Shown: piece by piece, positions 1 through 11,919 of the stretch
Numbering within the stretch: position 1 is the stretch's first letter
Layout: every line of letters begins with the position of its first letter
Assembly (NCBI GenBank): GCA_027924585.1
Contig: BSBM01000372.1
Coordinates: forward strand, 11,233,501 to 11,297,500
Length of the DNA: 64,000 bases
Origin: Larix kaempferi
Taxonomy: Eukaryota > Streptophyta > Pinopsida > Pinales > Pinaceae
Direction: 5' to 3'
Notes under the pieces: model-generated
Databases searched by the model: none
The model's input: only the letters and a program-made list of their open reading frames with translations
What the model was told of the DNA's origin: nothing
Program-made: the position numbers and the translations under genes

Positions 1-787
1 CTCTCCTTCTGTAAGTATGCATAGACTAAATCCCCTTCTTGGAACGATTGTAGTCTCTTTTTCTTGTCGGCCCTCAACTTATATGTCGCGTTACTCTTCT
101 CTATGCACTTTTGCACATTTTCATGAACTTCATGCATATGATCAGCAAATGATTCTGCATTCGCACTCTTCCTGGTTTTTTTCGGCAATTCGACCAAATC
201 TACCACTCCGTGTGGGATTCTCCCCTGAACAATCTAGAATGGGCTCAATCTTGTCAACCGATTCACAGAATTGTTTTATACAAACTCTGCATGTGCTAAC
301 ACATTCTCCCATTTCTTGGGTCTGTCGGCTGCTAGACATCTCAGAAGGCTTCCCAAACTTCTGTTGACCACCTCAGTCTATCCATCTGTCTACAGATGGT
401 ATGCCGAACTAAACTACAACTTCGTGTCCAGTTTCTTCCATAGGGTTCTCCAGAAATGCCCCATAAACTTGGTATCCCGATCCGACGTGGTAATCTTTGG
501 CAACCCATGCAACCTGACTATCTCCTTGAATAATAGTACAGCAATCCCTATGGCATCACTCGTCTTCTTACATGGTATGAAATGCATCATCTTCGAAAAT
601 CTATCGACTACAACAAATATCAAATCACTTCCTTGCTAAGTCTTCGGTAATCCTAACACAAAATCCATGCTAAGATGCTCCCAAGGGTTATCTGGTACCA
701 GTAATGGTGTATACAAACCTGTGTTCTGAATCCTTCCCTTTGCCAACTGGAAAACTTGACATTGTCGAACCCATCTTCCGACATCTG
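1..787 (-). pseudogene. Element B integrase core, distal part
   Basis: The minus-strand reading has an integrase core near 414-623, with an Asp in [12 protein letters not shown] and a second Asp in [10 protein letters not shown], the first two acidic residues of the DDE triad. Further integrase sequence follows toward base 1. Just upstream (near 730-787) the reading resumes as VGRWVRQC, the second half of the H2C2 zinc finger. Removing insertion A and one target copy (ATCTG/ATTTG) rejoins this in frame with WPGMSTN at 10902. Frameshifts and stops occur. The gene is cut by the window edge. Confidence 0.85.
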
Positions 788-1491
788 TGTTAACACCCAA
801 AAAGTGCTCACTACCTCATCTCCCTCATTACATGACTCATTTGTCCACATTTCCTACCATATTTGCCTCCAAAACCTTAAAAAGCCTCCAAAAGGCCAAA
901 AACCCCTTTTTTCCCCAAAATAATGTAAATTCCTCCAAAATAGCAAAAACCCTCTAAAAATGGAATAAAAAATACAAAAAAGAGGAAAAATAGCGAAAAA
1001 AAATGAAGCAAAAACCCTATACAGCTGACCTAAACCATATGGTGCCCAAAACCATGGGTCAGCACTCCACCACTAAAAACCTATAAATAGGTGATGGAGG
1101 CTCCCCATTTCATATCCACAATCATCCCTATCCTCACTCTGCCAAAAATTCTCACGAAACCCTAGCTCTCCCTTTGGAGCTACTTTCCACTTGAGAACCT
1201 CATTTGGCCCCATTTCCAAAACATCTTTGGAAGAAGGAGAAGGAACAACATTGGAGCTTGGAAGCAACCCTCCTGGACTACTGCAAAAGCTTCACCAACC
1301 TCTACACCTGAGGTATATTCAATACAAAACCATTTTTATTATCTTTATGTTATCTTATGCACATGCTAGTTTAAATTTACTATTTTCATTTACTATCTTG
1401 CTTTTACTATTTTTACTGAACTGCTACTAAGGAGTCCCTTCTCCTTAGTAGGTGATCATTTGCACAAGCTAGGGTGAAAACCCTAGCTACA
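788..1491 (+). repeat. Element A 5' LTR
   Basis: The LTR begins TGTTAACACCC and ends GCTACA, with TG...CA termini. A TATA box (TATAAATA) is at 1082-1089. It is 704 bp, against 768 bp in the 3' copy; the difference is mainly an A/C-rich 33-bp-type duplication near 10235-10300 of the 3' copy. The sequence AAGCTAGGGTGAAAACCCTAGC near the end contains an inverted repeat (GCTAGGGT/ACCCTAGC). Confidence 0.9.
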
Positions 1492-1495
1492 GTTT

Positions 1496-1510
1496 TGGCG
1501 ACTCCACTGG
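1496..1510 (+). promoter_or_regulatory. Element A primer-binding site
   Basis: TGGCGACTCCACTGG lies 4 bases after the 5' LTR. It resembles the TGGCGACTC-type primer sites of Ogre/Tat gypsy elements, which pair with a tRNA-Arg 3' end. It differs from that type by at least one base, and the tRNA assignment is from family knowledge only. Confidence 0.65.
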
Positions 1511-1800
1511 TGTTCCTTTGAATTTTTGGTTATAGTTTTAAACGTTTTTAATTTTCTGCAATATTTTTCTATTTTTCCTTTTGGCTGTCCCTTTCGGCTG
1601 CCGTAAACCGCGTCTTTTATCCCCGCAATTACGATCCGACCACGTCTTTCAGACTGTTACCTATGATCTGACCACGGCTCTCAGATTTTTTCCCACGATC
1701 TACCAACGGTTTTTAGTCTGTTACCTGCGATCTGACCGCGGCTCTCAGCCTGTTTCGTGTGGTTCGACTGCGCCTGTTCACCCCTTTTCCCATGGTCTTC

Positions 1801-2056
1801 CTATGGCTTTCAGCCATTTTCCTTCTATCCACGTGCGACTTTCGGCCTTTTTCCCGTGGTCCGCCTACGGCTTTCAGCCATTTTCCTGCTATCCGCTTGC
1901 AACTTTCGACCTTTTTCCCGCAGTCCGCTTATGGCTTTCAGCCATTTTCTTGCTATCTGCCTGCGACTTTCGGCCTTTTCCCATAGTCTGCCTGCATCTT
2001 TCAGCCATATTCCCGCAATCTGCCTGTGACTGTCGACCTATTTCCCGTGGTCCGAC
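1801..2056 (+). repeat. 64-bp minisatellite in A leader
   Basis: Four consecutive units start at about 1801, 1865, 1929 and 1992, and all contain CTTTCAGCCATWTTCC followed by a GACTTTCGGCC-like block. The units differ at 10-20% of positions, so the array is not recent. Confidence 0.8.
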
Positions 2057-3036
2057 CGCGCAGATTTACCACAGACCCGTGGTCTGTTTTCTACACCTGC
2101 ACAGCCACCTGTCCTATCTGCAGCCATACTTACCTACAGCCTTTTTTCTGTAGTTTGCTTTCTGTTCCATTTACAGAGTTTTTTAAAGTTTAAGCATTTC
2201 AATTGAAAAGAGAAAATTTTGCATTTCAAAGTTTAATTTCTGCATTGTTGTTATTAGTTAGAAAGTTGCCCACCCCGTGGCACTTTTACTTGGGTTCATT
2301 ATCTCACACGCACACACTCTGTCACCTAATTCCAGTGAGCCCTAAAATACTACTTAACACAACCAACATTCTAAACCCACTTGGGGAACACACAAGAATA
2401 TTGTAGTTAGGTAGAGTCGAGGGGATAGGCATCCAAATAACACCCCTCGTTCGCTTACACTTGAGACATAGTCATTTTCCATTAGGGAACCAAAACCCCT
2501 AGTATTTTTTGGCACAGTCATAACCAGTTTATCAGAGGGCCTCTCCCCTAGGAGGGTTGAAGTAGCCAGACTGGTTCCGGAGGCCTAAGTGGAATACCGC
2601 AATCCATTCAATAACCGAAGGATACCTTTCGTAGTTCTCGGTGTACCACCCGTATGGGGGTACAGCGGCTATAGAACCAAACTGCAGATTCACCTTTTTT
2701 GGACATGTCATGAACGAGGTATCTTAGTTGCCTTTCTTCTAGGATTGACTACTCGGTGTCCCTCTCGATAGGGGGATATCTTTAGCCACTTGGCTCTTCT
2801 ATCCATATTGTCTGACTTGGATTTCATCACCTTGCAGAGGATATGTCTAGTTGAGTCATAATACTATTTAGCTAGGTGTTTGCATGCTCCCTTACCTCCC
2901 TTTGGTTTAGAGAGTCCACCATTTTTTATTTTTTAGGAAACCTGCTACTTGTTGGTATTTTGACCATTTTTGTTGATACTCCGCTTATTATAGAACAGCT
3001 GTTACAGTAAGTGTTTTGAGTTGGTTGTTGGCCTGA

Positions 3037-4206
3037 GTGCCATATTTTTTGCGCTCTCCTTCTGCACACTCGGCTGCATTAGGAATTTTGAGCTGTTTTC
3101 CACTCGACACAACCCCCAGAGACTTCACACCATCTGTCACCATTGAGTCCCCGAGACATTCTCGGTGCCTTTGGGGCCAACCCCCACAACACAGCTCACT
3201 TGACACCACTCGTCATAGACGTAGAGCTTCATCGCTTGACTCCACTCATCGTAGACACAGAGCTCCGTCCCCCGGCACAGACGCCCCTTATTTTACCTCT
3301 GATTCTGAGACAGAGTCCAAGAACCCCACTTACACTGCACCAACCAGCCCCATGGATGGCATGACTTCAAACCCTTTCTTTCTAGGGACCATTGGTGGAA
3401 CATCCACCACCACCCCAGCTACCACACCCGCTTTGGGTATACCCTCAATGGGGGCCACATCCACCATTCCGGTCATTGTACCTATTCCAGTGACTACCAT
3501 ACCCATCCCAGCTCCACTAGTGGCTCACACTACCCTTGGACATGTAGGACCATCCCATACCACCTTCATTATTCCACCTAGGGGCAACATCCCCAACCCA
3601 AACCCAGTTCCTCCACTTGGGGGAATTGGCCCCAACATTGTCACAACAACTAGTATGTCACATCCTTCTTCTAGTTTTCCATTCATGGCTAGTCTCAACC
3701 TTCCTGACCTGGCCAGAATGACTAATGATCCCATCAGACATGACCCTGCATGGCCTCACATGCCCACCAAGCTCCCCTCCGACATCCCTAAGTTTAAGGG
3801 CAAGGCAGGTGAAGAACCCCATAACCATATTATGTCCTTCCATCTATGGTGTTCCTCCAACTCCATAGTGGACGACTCTGTCCGCATCCATCTATTACAG
3901 CACACCCTCACTGGCTCTGCAGCTAAGTGGTACATCAAGCAGCCCCATGGGACCCATGCCACCTTTACTTCCCTTGCCTCGACCTTCCTGCAGTTCTTTC
4001 AGTTACCTGTCCGCTATGATGCGGGAGTTGAGATCCTATTATCTTGCAGACAGAACACGGCTACCCACATCACTGACCACATTCATGAGTGGCGTCGACG
4101 CCGTAGCCTTTGCAAAATCAAGTTAGACAATCGTATCTTCTTAGATTGGTTTCTAAAATCTCTCCTTCCTACCATTTCCAAGGATGTGGCATCTGAGCGA
4201 CCCTAG
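3037..4206 (+). CDS. gag: Element A Gag (capsid-like)
   Basis: The 389-residue open frame has a Ser/Thr/Pro-rich N-terminal half. From about residue 245 it has a retrotransposon Gag domain, with PKFKGKAGE, then HLLQHTLTGSAAKWY and a LASTFLQFFQ stretch, the pattern of plant Ty3/gypsy capsid proteins. Capsid would package element RNA in the cytoplasm. The frame stops at 4206, where related proteins continue into a Pro-rich nucleocapsid region, so the natural protein was probably longer. The start used is the first Met of the open frame; the true start is uncertain. It is followed by PR remains in the same element. Confidence 0.75.
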   Translation: MPYFLRSPSAHSAALGILSCFPLDTTPRDFTPSVTIESPRHSRCLWGQPPQHSSLDTTRHRRRASSLDSTHRRHRAPSPGTDAPYFTSDSETESKNPTYTAPTSPMDGMTSNPFFLGTIGGTSTTTPATTPALGIPSMGATSTIPVIVPIPVTTIPIPAPLVAHTTLGHVGPSHTTFIIPPRGNIPNPNPVPPLGGIGPNIVTTTSMSHPSSSFPFMASLNLPDLARMTNDPIRHDPAWPHMPTKLPSDIPKFKGKAGEEPHNHIMSFHLWCSSNSIVDDSVRIHLLQHTLTGSAAKWYIKQPHGTHATFTSLASTFLQFFQLPVRYDAGVEILLSCRQNTATHITDHIHEWRRRRSLCKIKLDNRIFLDWFLKSLLPTISKDVASERP

Positions 4207-5570
4207 TCCGAAGAAGAGGCCATCCTCAAAGCCTAGCAATTTGACCTTATTTACACCCAGTCTGGTTATCTATATTCCATCATACCTGACACCCCCCACG
4301 GTGATTCCTCCCGACATGATTGGCTGGGGGAATCCCATGCCACAGATGGCATCATTGGTCGTATAGCCTCACATAACCAACCCTTTTCCATAGCACGCCC
4401 TAGCCATGGCCCCGACCTTTCGCGGGATACATCTCAGTCCGGAGCAACCAATTCGTATGCTCCCATGGCACATCACCACCATTCCCACAGACCCTCATGT
4501 CCACCTCAGTGCTTTGGTCATGCATCCCCTGCTTACGCCCCCCCGATCGCACCTTAGCCATATTACCACCCACAGGCTGCACCAGCTCCTATATCCTCTC
4601 AAGACCAACCTGCTTATTACCCACCATAGGCAACCCCTGTGGAAAACCCACAACCCGTTCCGCAGACATATCGACAACCCCCGCAAGGTTTAGCACCTAC
4701 GCCGCCTCCACCTACTTATTATCCACCGCAGCCTTCTCCCACACCTGCACAACCCCAGAACCCACCTGCTGCCCAAGGGCAAGTGTATGCCCAACAGAAT
4801 CGGCAGCATAACCAACATAACCAACTCCAATAAGGCCAGCAAAACCACGGCAAAGGACGTAATCGTGGGAACAACCCCCCTCCGAACCAAGGCAACCAGC
4901 CGCCTAATCCCCCAAACAATAATAACGCGGCACCTTCCAACCAAAACCCTGACCGGCCACCCAAGCAAGCCAAAAATCCTAATTTGTGAACAAACCATCC
5001 TTGTTCTATTTGCGGGGTCTATGGCCATTATACACACACTTTCCCACATTTGGAGAGGGCTCGAAAACTCTAGACTGATGCTGCCCACCGCCAAGGGCAC
5101 GCGGCTCCTCAGGGGCTGCCCAACCCCCCACCACCTCAAAATCAACCCTTGGTGTTACAAAACCCTTTACCCACCCAAGGCGTAGTGAACACTCAGCCAT
5201 TGGCTCCCCCTCAAGGAAATGCACCACCACAACAGCAAATCACTTATGTTGCTCCTGATCAACCCATGTTAGACTCAGGAACCCATCACCTATTAATGAT
5301 GTCAACCTTCAAACCCGTCGGAACCAATATGGCTCCACCCCCGAAGCCCCTCCCACCGACAAAAACACCAACACTCATCCCACTGATTCAGTCACTACGC
5401 ATACCTCCAGCTCCACTAGATGGCGCCTCCAAAGCCCCTCACTTTCCACTTCGCTGTATAAACAATAACCCCAATGCTCGCGCTGCGTCTAATTACAAAA
5501 TTGTAGATGACTTAGCCCAGTCCCCCGCAGCCATGTCTACATTAGAGGTCCTAAAAAACTATCCTTCATA
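4207..5570 (+). pseudogene. Element A Gag C-terminal, Pro-rich, broken
   Basis: Short, frameshifted open pieces encode Pro/Gln/Asn-rich sequence typical of a nucleocapsid linker (for example 4639-4833 and 5149-5571). Near 5000-5050 a CSICGVYGHYTHTFP stretch matches the start of a CCHC zinc knuckle but lacks the last Cys. Two better knuckles occur downstream (6652-6696 and 6808-6855). Several stops show that this part cannot be translated as one protein. The pieces are in the order expected between gag and protease. Confidence 0.65.
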
Positions 5571-5580
5571 GCACAATACT

Positions 5581-6285
5581 TTGCTCTCTGCCATTGGTGC
5601 TATTGACCCAAATGATTCACGAATGATGGCTTTTGATTTGGACCGATCCGAACCACGCCTGCCTTCCACTTTAGCGTTCCAAGTTTTTGTATCTGTTCGG
5701 AATGTTGTCATCCATCGGTGCATCATCGATGAAGGTGCTTCTACATGCATTATGTCCACATTCGTTTGGCAGAATTTGGGATCCCCTACTCTCCAGCAGT
5801 CCACCACTACGTTGCGAGCCTACGACGGTCGTTCGGCTCAACCCCAAGGTCTATTAGCTAATGTCCCTGTCAAGTTGGCTGGTAAAACCATGCTCATTGA
5901 CATAGAGGTCATCAATGCCTAGCTTGATTATAACCTCTTACTTGGCCGCAGTTACATGTATGCCATGCGGGTGGTTGCCTCATCCGTTTTTCATACCATG
6001 ATGTTCCCCCATGATGAACGTGTGGTCAAGGTTGATCAACTCACCTATTACGATCCCAATGCCCCCGTTGCACCCAAAAATCTTCTCCCCATGGTTGAAC
6101 AACCTGCTTGCGGCGCAGCTACCTCATTGGTTTCCTTAGTGGGACCCGGAGTCTACTCAGATACGTCGATGACTTCAACATTCGAAGCCATTCCACCCCC
6201 GTCATCCGCGACCGACATATCTGACTTATGTACCCTTTCCCACAATACACCAACACCCAACCATCAACTGCCCTTGCTACCCTAA
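5581..6285 (+). pseudogene. Element A retropepsin-like protease
   Basis: The reading includes IIDEGASTCIM, the place of the DSGAS/T active site of retroviral-type aspartic proteases. The residue after the catalytic Asp is Glu instead of the usual Ser or Thr. About 75 residues on, after one stop (near 5920), comes LLGRSYMYAM, matching the second conserved block (ILGR). A FPHDERVVKVDQLTYYD segment follows, as in Tat-like gypsy polyproteins. The protease would cut the polyprotein inside the particle. The stop and the altered active-site neighbour suggest it is inactive. Confidence 0.7.
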
Positions 6286-6291
6286 CCACCA

Positions 6292-7587
6292 TTGGTACCT
6301 ATTCATGTTGGTGTTACACCCATCCATACAATCCCCTTCCTATTCCCCCCTTTGGGAGTAGTAAGCGCCCTGGTTATGGCTACTCTTAGCCTCCCCGGTT
6401 TAACCTTAGGATTACCTGTATGGTACGTTACGCCTCCTGTTACCCCTTTGACACCAAATGTCATCCTACAACCAGTGCAACCCATCACCACTACTAGTCA
6501 ACCACCTCCCGGTGTCACTACTCCTTCCTCATCTACTAATCCATCCCCTCTTATCAAGCACACTGGGGGCAAAGGCCCACAACCATACACTGTTGTACCC
6601 CCGCCCAAAACAATTAAAAACCCCCCCGTGTTTCGTGCTCCTCCCAAATGCTTGTTGTGTGATGAGTTAGGCCATCCTACCCATCAATGTCCATGATTAC
6701 CTGCATTACAAGAGCACATGCAAATGCTTGATGACGACCCCAACATCCTAGTTGTCAAACTCGACCCAACCCCTAAGCCTCGTGATAAATCACTACGTAC
6801 CAATCACCCTTGTGCAATATGCGGTATTTACGGCCATTACTCACATCACTGTCCTGATCTCCCAGATTATAGAGCAGCTCTCTATGAGATTAATAATTTG
6901 GACCTTGAGATGGTGCCCCCCACCATTGAGGAGATCCACCCCCCAGTAGCCCCCTCATCCGGAGAGATTAAGACCATCTATATGATCTCTTCTACTACTA
7001 CTCCCTCATCAACCAATTTGACAACTCAGAGTTTCCACAATGATGAGGAGATTCTAGAGGCTGTTACTGCCCCCGATTACCCCTGGGAGGATATGCAACA
7101 TCATTCTTATTTCCTCCCGGAAGACTCCTCCTCCACCACAGCCACCAAATTTTTAGTTGAGTCCAAAGATTTCCTTCCCGCCAAGGTCGACTGGTTTAAA
7201 GAGCCCATTCCCACTCCCGATGCCTTTGAGGAAGGTAACATGGCCAATATATCACCCACAATCCATATTGATATCTCAGCCCCAGGAGGTTCCCGTGAAC
7301 TCATTACTTTAGGAGCCTCCTGCACCGAGTCCAAGATTGGAGAGTACAAAAAACGTTTCCATGAATTTTGCGTTGTCTTTTCTTGGTCCTATACAGAAAT
7401 GCCTAGTCTTGACCCCACTATCATAGAACACCACATTGACACCCCTAGGATAGGGTGCATGATTAATCATTTTGACTCTACCCCATCACATCTATCTCAG
7501 CACATCCATGAGCCCATCGTTCAAACCAATACATATGTGATCCACAATCACAAACCCTATGCACATAGCATGGGGGCAGGTCATTAA
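6292..7587 (+). pseudogene. Element A knuckles and truncated pre-RT segment
   Basis: Two open pieces (6292-6696 and 6718-7587) carry CCHC knuckles CLLCDELGHPTHQC and CAICGIYGHYSHHC. The second piece ends with FCVVFSWSYTEMPSLDPTI and EHHID (about 7365-7440), the segment that in Tat-like polyproteins comes just before reverse transcriptase. The frame then loses similarity and stops at 7587. No RT palm, RNase H or integrase is found before the 3' LTR. A deletion of RT through IN is the simplest reading. Having a knuckle both before and after the protease is unusual and may reflect internal duplication. Confidence 0.65.
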
Positions 7588-10128
7588 CCCTGCTCACTTT
7601 TTCAAATGCGTGATCTCAACCATTTTTGAGGTCACATATCACTTGTAGATTTGATTTGATTTGATACACCTAGTATTCTTCCCCCACGGGCCATCATTTC
7701 TCCCCACCACTGCATCCTTCGCTTGGTGGGCTCACCTTTATTTGCAACCATTTTTTAACCTCGTTATTTCCTTTGACCATTCCGGAGTCCTTATGACCTT
7801 CGTGTTTCACACCATTTGCACCACCGGATTCATATTTCCGTGCTCGTGATGATGCTTGAGATCATTTCTTGCTCTCACCCCCATATTTTTTGGGTATTTT
7901 TCCCAAAATGCCCCCCGTCACCTCAGTTTACAAGCCACCTCGGCCGTTCTCCATTTTTGACATTTTTATATCATCGGATTCAACTTTCCAAGCTCGGGAT
8001 GATGCTTGAGATCACTTCTCTCTCTCTCACCAAGTACAATTTCAACATTGTGTCCTGACACCTTACTGCCTCGGTTTGCGTGCCACATCAGCCGCCATCG
8101 AATTGTTACACTTTTTTACATGATCCATTCACTCCATTCATACTGTAGTTATTTCATTATTTTGCCACCATTCATCATCCCTCAAGGAACCAGTGTTCCC
8201 CCCCACCCTCGTTCTTGGTTCTCATCGATGTTCCTTGATTGAGCACTTCCTCCTTGCCTGGCCATTCCTTTTGTTCGGTATAATTTTATCCCTTTTTTGG
8301 GTCAGACAAGTCCTTTACGAAAAAGGCACTTAGGGAGTTTCTGTTAAGCTCTTTTCTGACTCCTAAAAGAATGAAAAGATCATCGAGCAATCTTGCTTCC
8401 TTTCATGCTCGTTAAAGTACCTGAAAGGGCATCTATCTGGTATAAGTTTATCCCTTTTCCGGACCTGGTAGACTAATTATGAAAAAGGAATACTCTAGTC
8501 ACATCGGCTAGAAGAGTTCTTCATTGCATCCTTTTATGCTTCTTCGGGCCTTGGAGACTAACACACAAAAAAGCACCCCCCTGGAGTCTTCTTATTTGCT
8601 TTCAGACTCTCTAAAATTGAAAGCAACCACGAACACGCATCGTCCTGGGCTCGTACAAATCCACACGACGGTACCATTCCATTATTTCAGAGTCTTCTTA
8701 TCGCTTTCAGACTCCTTAAAATTGAAAGCAATCACGAGCATGCACTATACTGGGCTTGTATAAATCCACATGACAGTACCATTTTAAACACACTTCTTCT
8801 AGTTCCTTAACCCATGACGAAGTCCCCCCGTGCCTCTCGGCACTATGATCGATCATCTCGGCAGCACCCCCAATGAAGTCGCCTTTGTTCAGAGTATTCT
8901 GCAATCTCTTGCCATCTTACACCAACTTGAGTATTACTCATCCCCGTCACTATCCTTGATCCATTACAGCTATGTTCCCTTTCCCACTAGTCAGTTTCGT
9001 ATGTTGCCCGATCATCCCCGCCATCATACTCTGAACAAAGGAAGTTTGAGTCCACCCACTCTACTTGCCCAGTTATCAACCACCCCCACAGTATGTAAGT
9101 CCTACCATTAGTACTCTCACACTTCGGTTCTCCACCTCGTGCTCCTATCAAGGAAACATCATTGCCTTGCTAGTTGTAGGTCTCCCTCTGTCGACGACAG
9201 CCCATCTATTCCAGAGGATAGACCCAGAGGTCCCTACACCTTGGACTCATCACCATCTTTGGTGAGTGCCTACGGACCATTTTGAGAGGAGTCATCAGTG
9301 TCTCTTCAAGTGGTTGTTTCTTACATGCTTGACTTCAACACCTTGATCACATCGTTGAGAATTGCGCAGATTATATATCCCTTTAGTTATTGGTCGAAGA
9401 CCCCAGATTTCCCCCGACTCTAGCACATTGGTGAGTCACTTCGAAACACCCAGTTATATGTTCCTGTGGATGTCCGGGTTGCATTGGCGATTGTATTCGG
9501 AAGCCCTCCAATTATATGCTTCCTTAAGTACCCAATTTTGTTCCAATTTAGTGTACCATTGAGAGTACGACTCCCTGTCACTGTGATCCAGTAGCTCATC
9601 AATTCCTCTGGTACCACACTCAGCAGCACTATTATTCCATTGTATTAGTTCTTTAGCTCAGACATGGTCAGCCCAGCAGTATGTCCCAGATTCTATGTCC
9701 CCTCTGGACCCTTATGATGTACACAGTGGTTCTCCATGTATCCTTCAGGCCCCCAATTTTGGGCCTCATTGTTATGTTTTATATATCTTGATACGAGCAT
9801 GGGTATGCCCGCATCGTCCATGTATTGAGATTCTTCCTTATTCCATATTTGCGGCCATGTATATTTCAGGTCCCCATTTTTTGGACCCCCTTGTTATTGT
9901 TCTATATCTTGATACGAGCATGGGAATTCCCACCTCGTGCATATGTTGAGATTATTCCTCATTCATTATTGAGGTCATTTACTTTCATTTTTTGTAGTTT
10001 ATTTGGGATTGTTGTTCCGGGCTCTAGTTCGTTTCTTCTCCTCTCCACATCCCAGGAAAACCATAAAAGACTTATGATGTCTATCGGCCATATGATGAGC
10101 TCCTACCCTCACACATTAGGGGACAATC
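7588..10128 (+). other. Element A 3' noncoding region with duplications
   Basis: About 2.5 kb holds no recognisable protein. It contains three separate tandem duplications: a unit of about 150 bp (near 7822 and 7973, sharing GATGATGCTTGAGATCA), a 106-bp unit (8584-8689 and 8690-8785) and a unit of about 121 bp (near 9745 and 9866, sharing TTGATACGAGCATGGG). Long 3' noncoding regions with repeats are usual in Ogre/Tat-like elements. The region ends with a purine stretch before the LTR. Confidence 0.65.
10112..10128 (+). promoter_or_regulatory. Element A polypurine tract region
   Basis: CACACATTAGGGGACAATC sits directly before the 3' LTR. It is not a pure purine run, but the same phrase with one change (CACACATTAGGGGGCATC) sits directly before the LTR of element H at 62443-62460, so it is probably the plus-strand primer region of this group. 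Confidence 0.6.
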
Positions 10129-10896
10129 TGTTAACACCCAAAAAGTGCTCACTACCTCATCTCCCTCATTACATGACTCATTTGTCCACATTTCCTACCA
10201 TATTCGCCTCCAAAACCTTAAAAAGCCTCTAAAAGACCAAAAAACCATTAAAAAAGCCTCCAAAAGGCCAAAAAAACCATTAAAAAGGCCTCCAAAAAGC
10301 CAAAAACCCCATTTTTTTCCCCAAAATAATGTAAATTCCTCCAAAAATAGCAAAAACCCTCTAAAAAGGGAATAAAAAATATAAAAAAGAGGAAAAAGAG
10401 CGAAAAAATGAAGCAAAAACCCTATACAGCTGACCTAAACCATATGGTGCCCAAAACCATGGGTCAACACTCCACGACTAAAAACCTATAAATAGGTGAT
10501 GGAGGCTCCCCATTTCACATCCACAATCATCCCTATCCTCACTGTGCCAAAAATTCTCATGAAACCCTAGCTCTCCCTTTGGAGCTACTTTCTACTTGAG
10601 AACCCCATTTGGCCCCATTTCCAAAACATCTTTGGAAGAAGGAGAAGGAACAACACTGGAGCTTGGAAGCAACCCTCCTGGACTGCTGCAAGAGCTTCAC
10701 CAACCTCTACACCTGAGGTATATTCAATACAAAACCATTTTTATTATCTTTCTGTTATCTCATGCACATGCTAGTTTAAATTTACTCTTTTCATTTACTG
10801 TCTTGCTTTTACTATTTTTACTGAACTGCTACTAAGGAGTCCCTTCTCCTTAGTAGGTGCTCATTTGCACAAGCTAGGGTGAAAACCCTAGCTACA
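10129..10896 (+). repeat. Element A 3' LTR
   Basis: TGTTAACACCC...GCTACA, 768 bp, with TATAAATA at 10487-10494. It differs from the 5' LTR by scattered substitutions and by an extra A/C-rich repeated block near 10235-10300. The target copy ATTTG follows at 10897-10901. Confidence 0.9.
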
Positions 10897-11919
10897 ATTT
10901 GTCGACATCCCTGGCCAGAAATACTTCTCGTCAACCAGTGCTTTGGTCTTATCGATTCCAAAGTGTCCTGCTAGCCCGCCATTATGAAACTCTTGGATTA
11001 GGTTCTCTCTTACTGATCCTCTGGGAATACACAACTCACTTCCCCTGAATAGATATCCTTCTTGAATGAAGTAACTCAACTATGGAGTCCTGTCGATACT
11101 CCAAGGTTCACGACAAGCCTTCCACACTTTCGCAAAATCCTCGTCGGTCTCATACTCCGTCTTTATCGACTCTATCCCTGTTGCCTGGACTGTCGTCGTG
11201 CTCAATAGCACAACTCTCCTACTCAATGCATTGGCCACTTTATTCGACTTTCCGGACCTATGTCGCAACATGAATGTATATCTCTGAAGTAGCTCCACCC
11301 ACTTCATGTGTATCTGATGCAATTTCAACTAAGTGTTCAAATACCTCGGCGCTTGGTGATCTGTGTACAACACAAATTCCTTGGGAAACAAATAATGCCT
11401 CCACTTCTTCAGTGATTGAATGATAGCATAAAACTCCTAGTCATAGACTGAATACTTATGCTTCGCTCCATTCAGTTTTTCACTAAAGAATGCAATTGGT
11501 CGGCCCTCTTAGCTCAACACTGCTCCCAATTGTTGTTCCACTTGCATCACAATCGACCTGGAAAACTTTGTCAAAGTCTAGGAGCACTAAGACTGGGCTC
11601 TGAGTGACTTTTTCCTTCAACTCGTCGAAATCTATCTGGGCTTCGTCCATCCACTTGAACTCACCTTTTCTCATGCATTCTGTCATGGTGCACAAATTCA
11701 ACTGAATCCCCGAATGAACTTCCGATATAAACTAGCAAGTCCATGGAAACTCCTTATTCCAGTCATACTTGTCGGTTCCGGCCAATCCACTATTGCTTTC
11801 ACCTTCTCTGGGTCCATCACCAACCCTTTACCTGAGATTACAAACCCCAAGTACACCAATTCCTTCTTCATGAAGAAACAATTTTGCAGGTTTACCATCA
11901 GCTTTTCTTCCTGCAATTT
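10897..11919 (-). pseudogene. Element B RNase H and integrase zinc-finger region
   Basis: The minus-strand reading after RT shows QVDCDASGTTIGS (start of gypsy RNase H, about 11560), a KYSVYD segment, VLYTDHQAP (about 11360), FMLRHRSGKSNKVANALSRR (end of RNase H, about 11250) and then GLAGHFGIDKT...YFWPGM, the first half of the integrase H2C2 finger. RNase H would remove the RNA template strand during cDNA synthesis. Stops interrupt the frame near 11330, 11440 and 11080. The reading is cut at 10902 by insertion A and resumes at 787. Confidence 0.82.

Larger units (their letters stand above)
1492..3036 (+). other. Element A untranslated leader with 64-bp tandem repeat
   Basis: About 1.5 kb separates the primer site from gag. 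The first part is pyrimidine-rich and carries about four units of a 64-bp tandem repeat (1801-2056), each built around a CTTTCAGCCATTTTC core. Less regular relatives of the unit (ATCTGACC...CTCTCAG) reach back to about 1640. From 2160 on I see no gene or clear repeat. Open frames across the repeat (for example 1581-2153) show no domain and are treated as artefacts of the repeat. Confidence 0.7.
788..10896 (+). mobile_element. Element A: non-autonomous gypsy-type LTR element (gag-PR, no RT/IN)
   Basis: Two LTRs (788-1491 and 10129-10896), each TGTTAACACCC...GCTACA, bound an internal region of about 8.6 kb. Flanks ATCTG and ATTTG are a 5-bp target duplication with one change. The inside holds a primer site, gag, CCHC knuckles, a retropepsin-like domain and the stretch that normally precedes RT in Tat-like elements, but no RT, RNase H or integrase. 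The LTRs differ at roughly 2% of sites by eye, plus an indel. It is inserted in the integrase gene of B, in the opposite orientation. It probably moved with enzymes from a related element. Confidence 0.88.

Noticed and set aside
1581-2153. 190-codon frame in the leader of A
   Set aside because: Follows a 64-bp pyrimidine-rich repeat and has no domain; it lies between primer site and gag.
10145-10416. Lys-rich and Phe-rich frames on either strand
   Set aside because: They come from the A/C-rich repeated block of the A 3' LTR.
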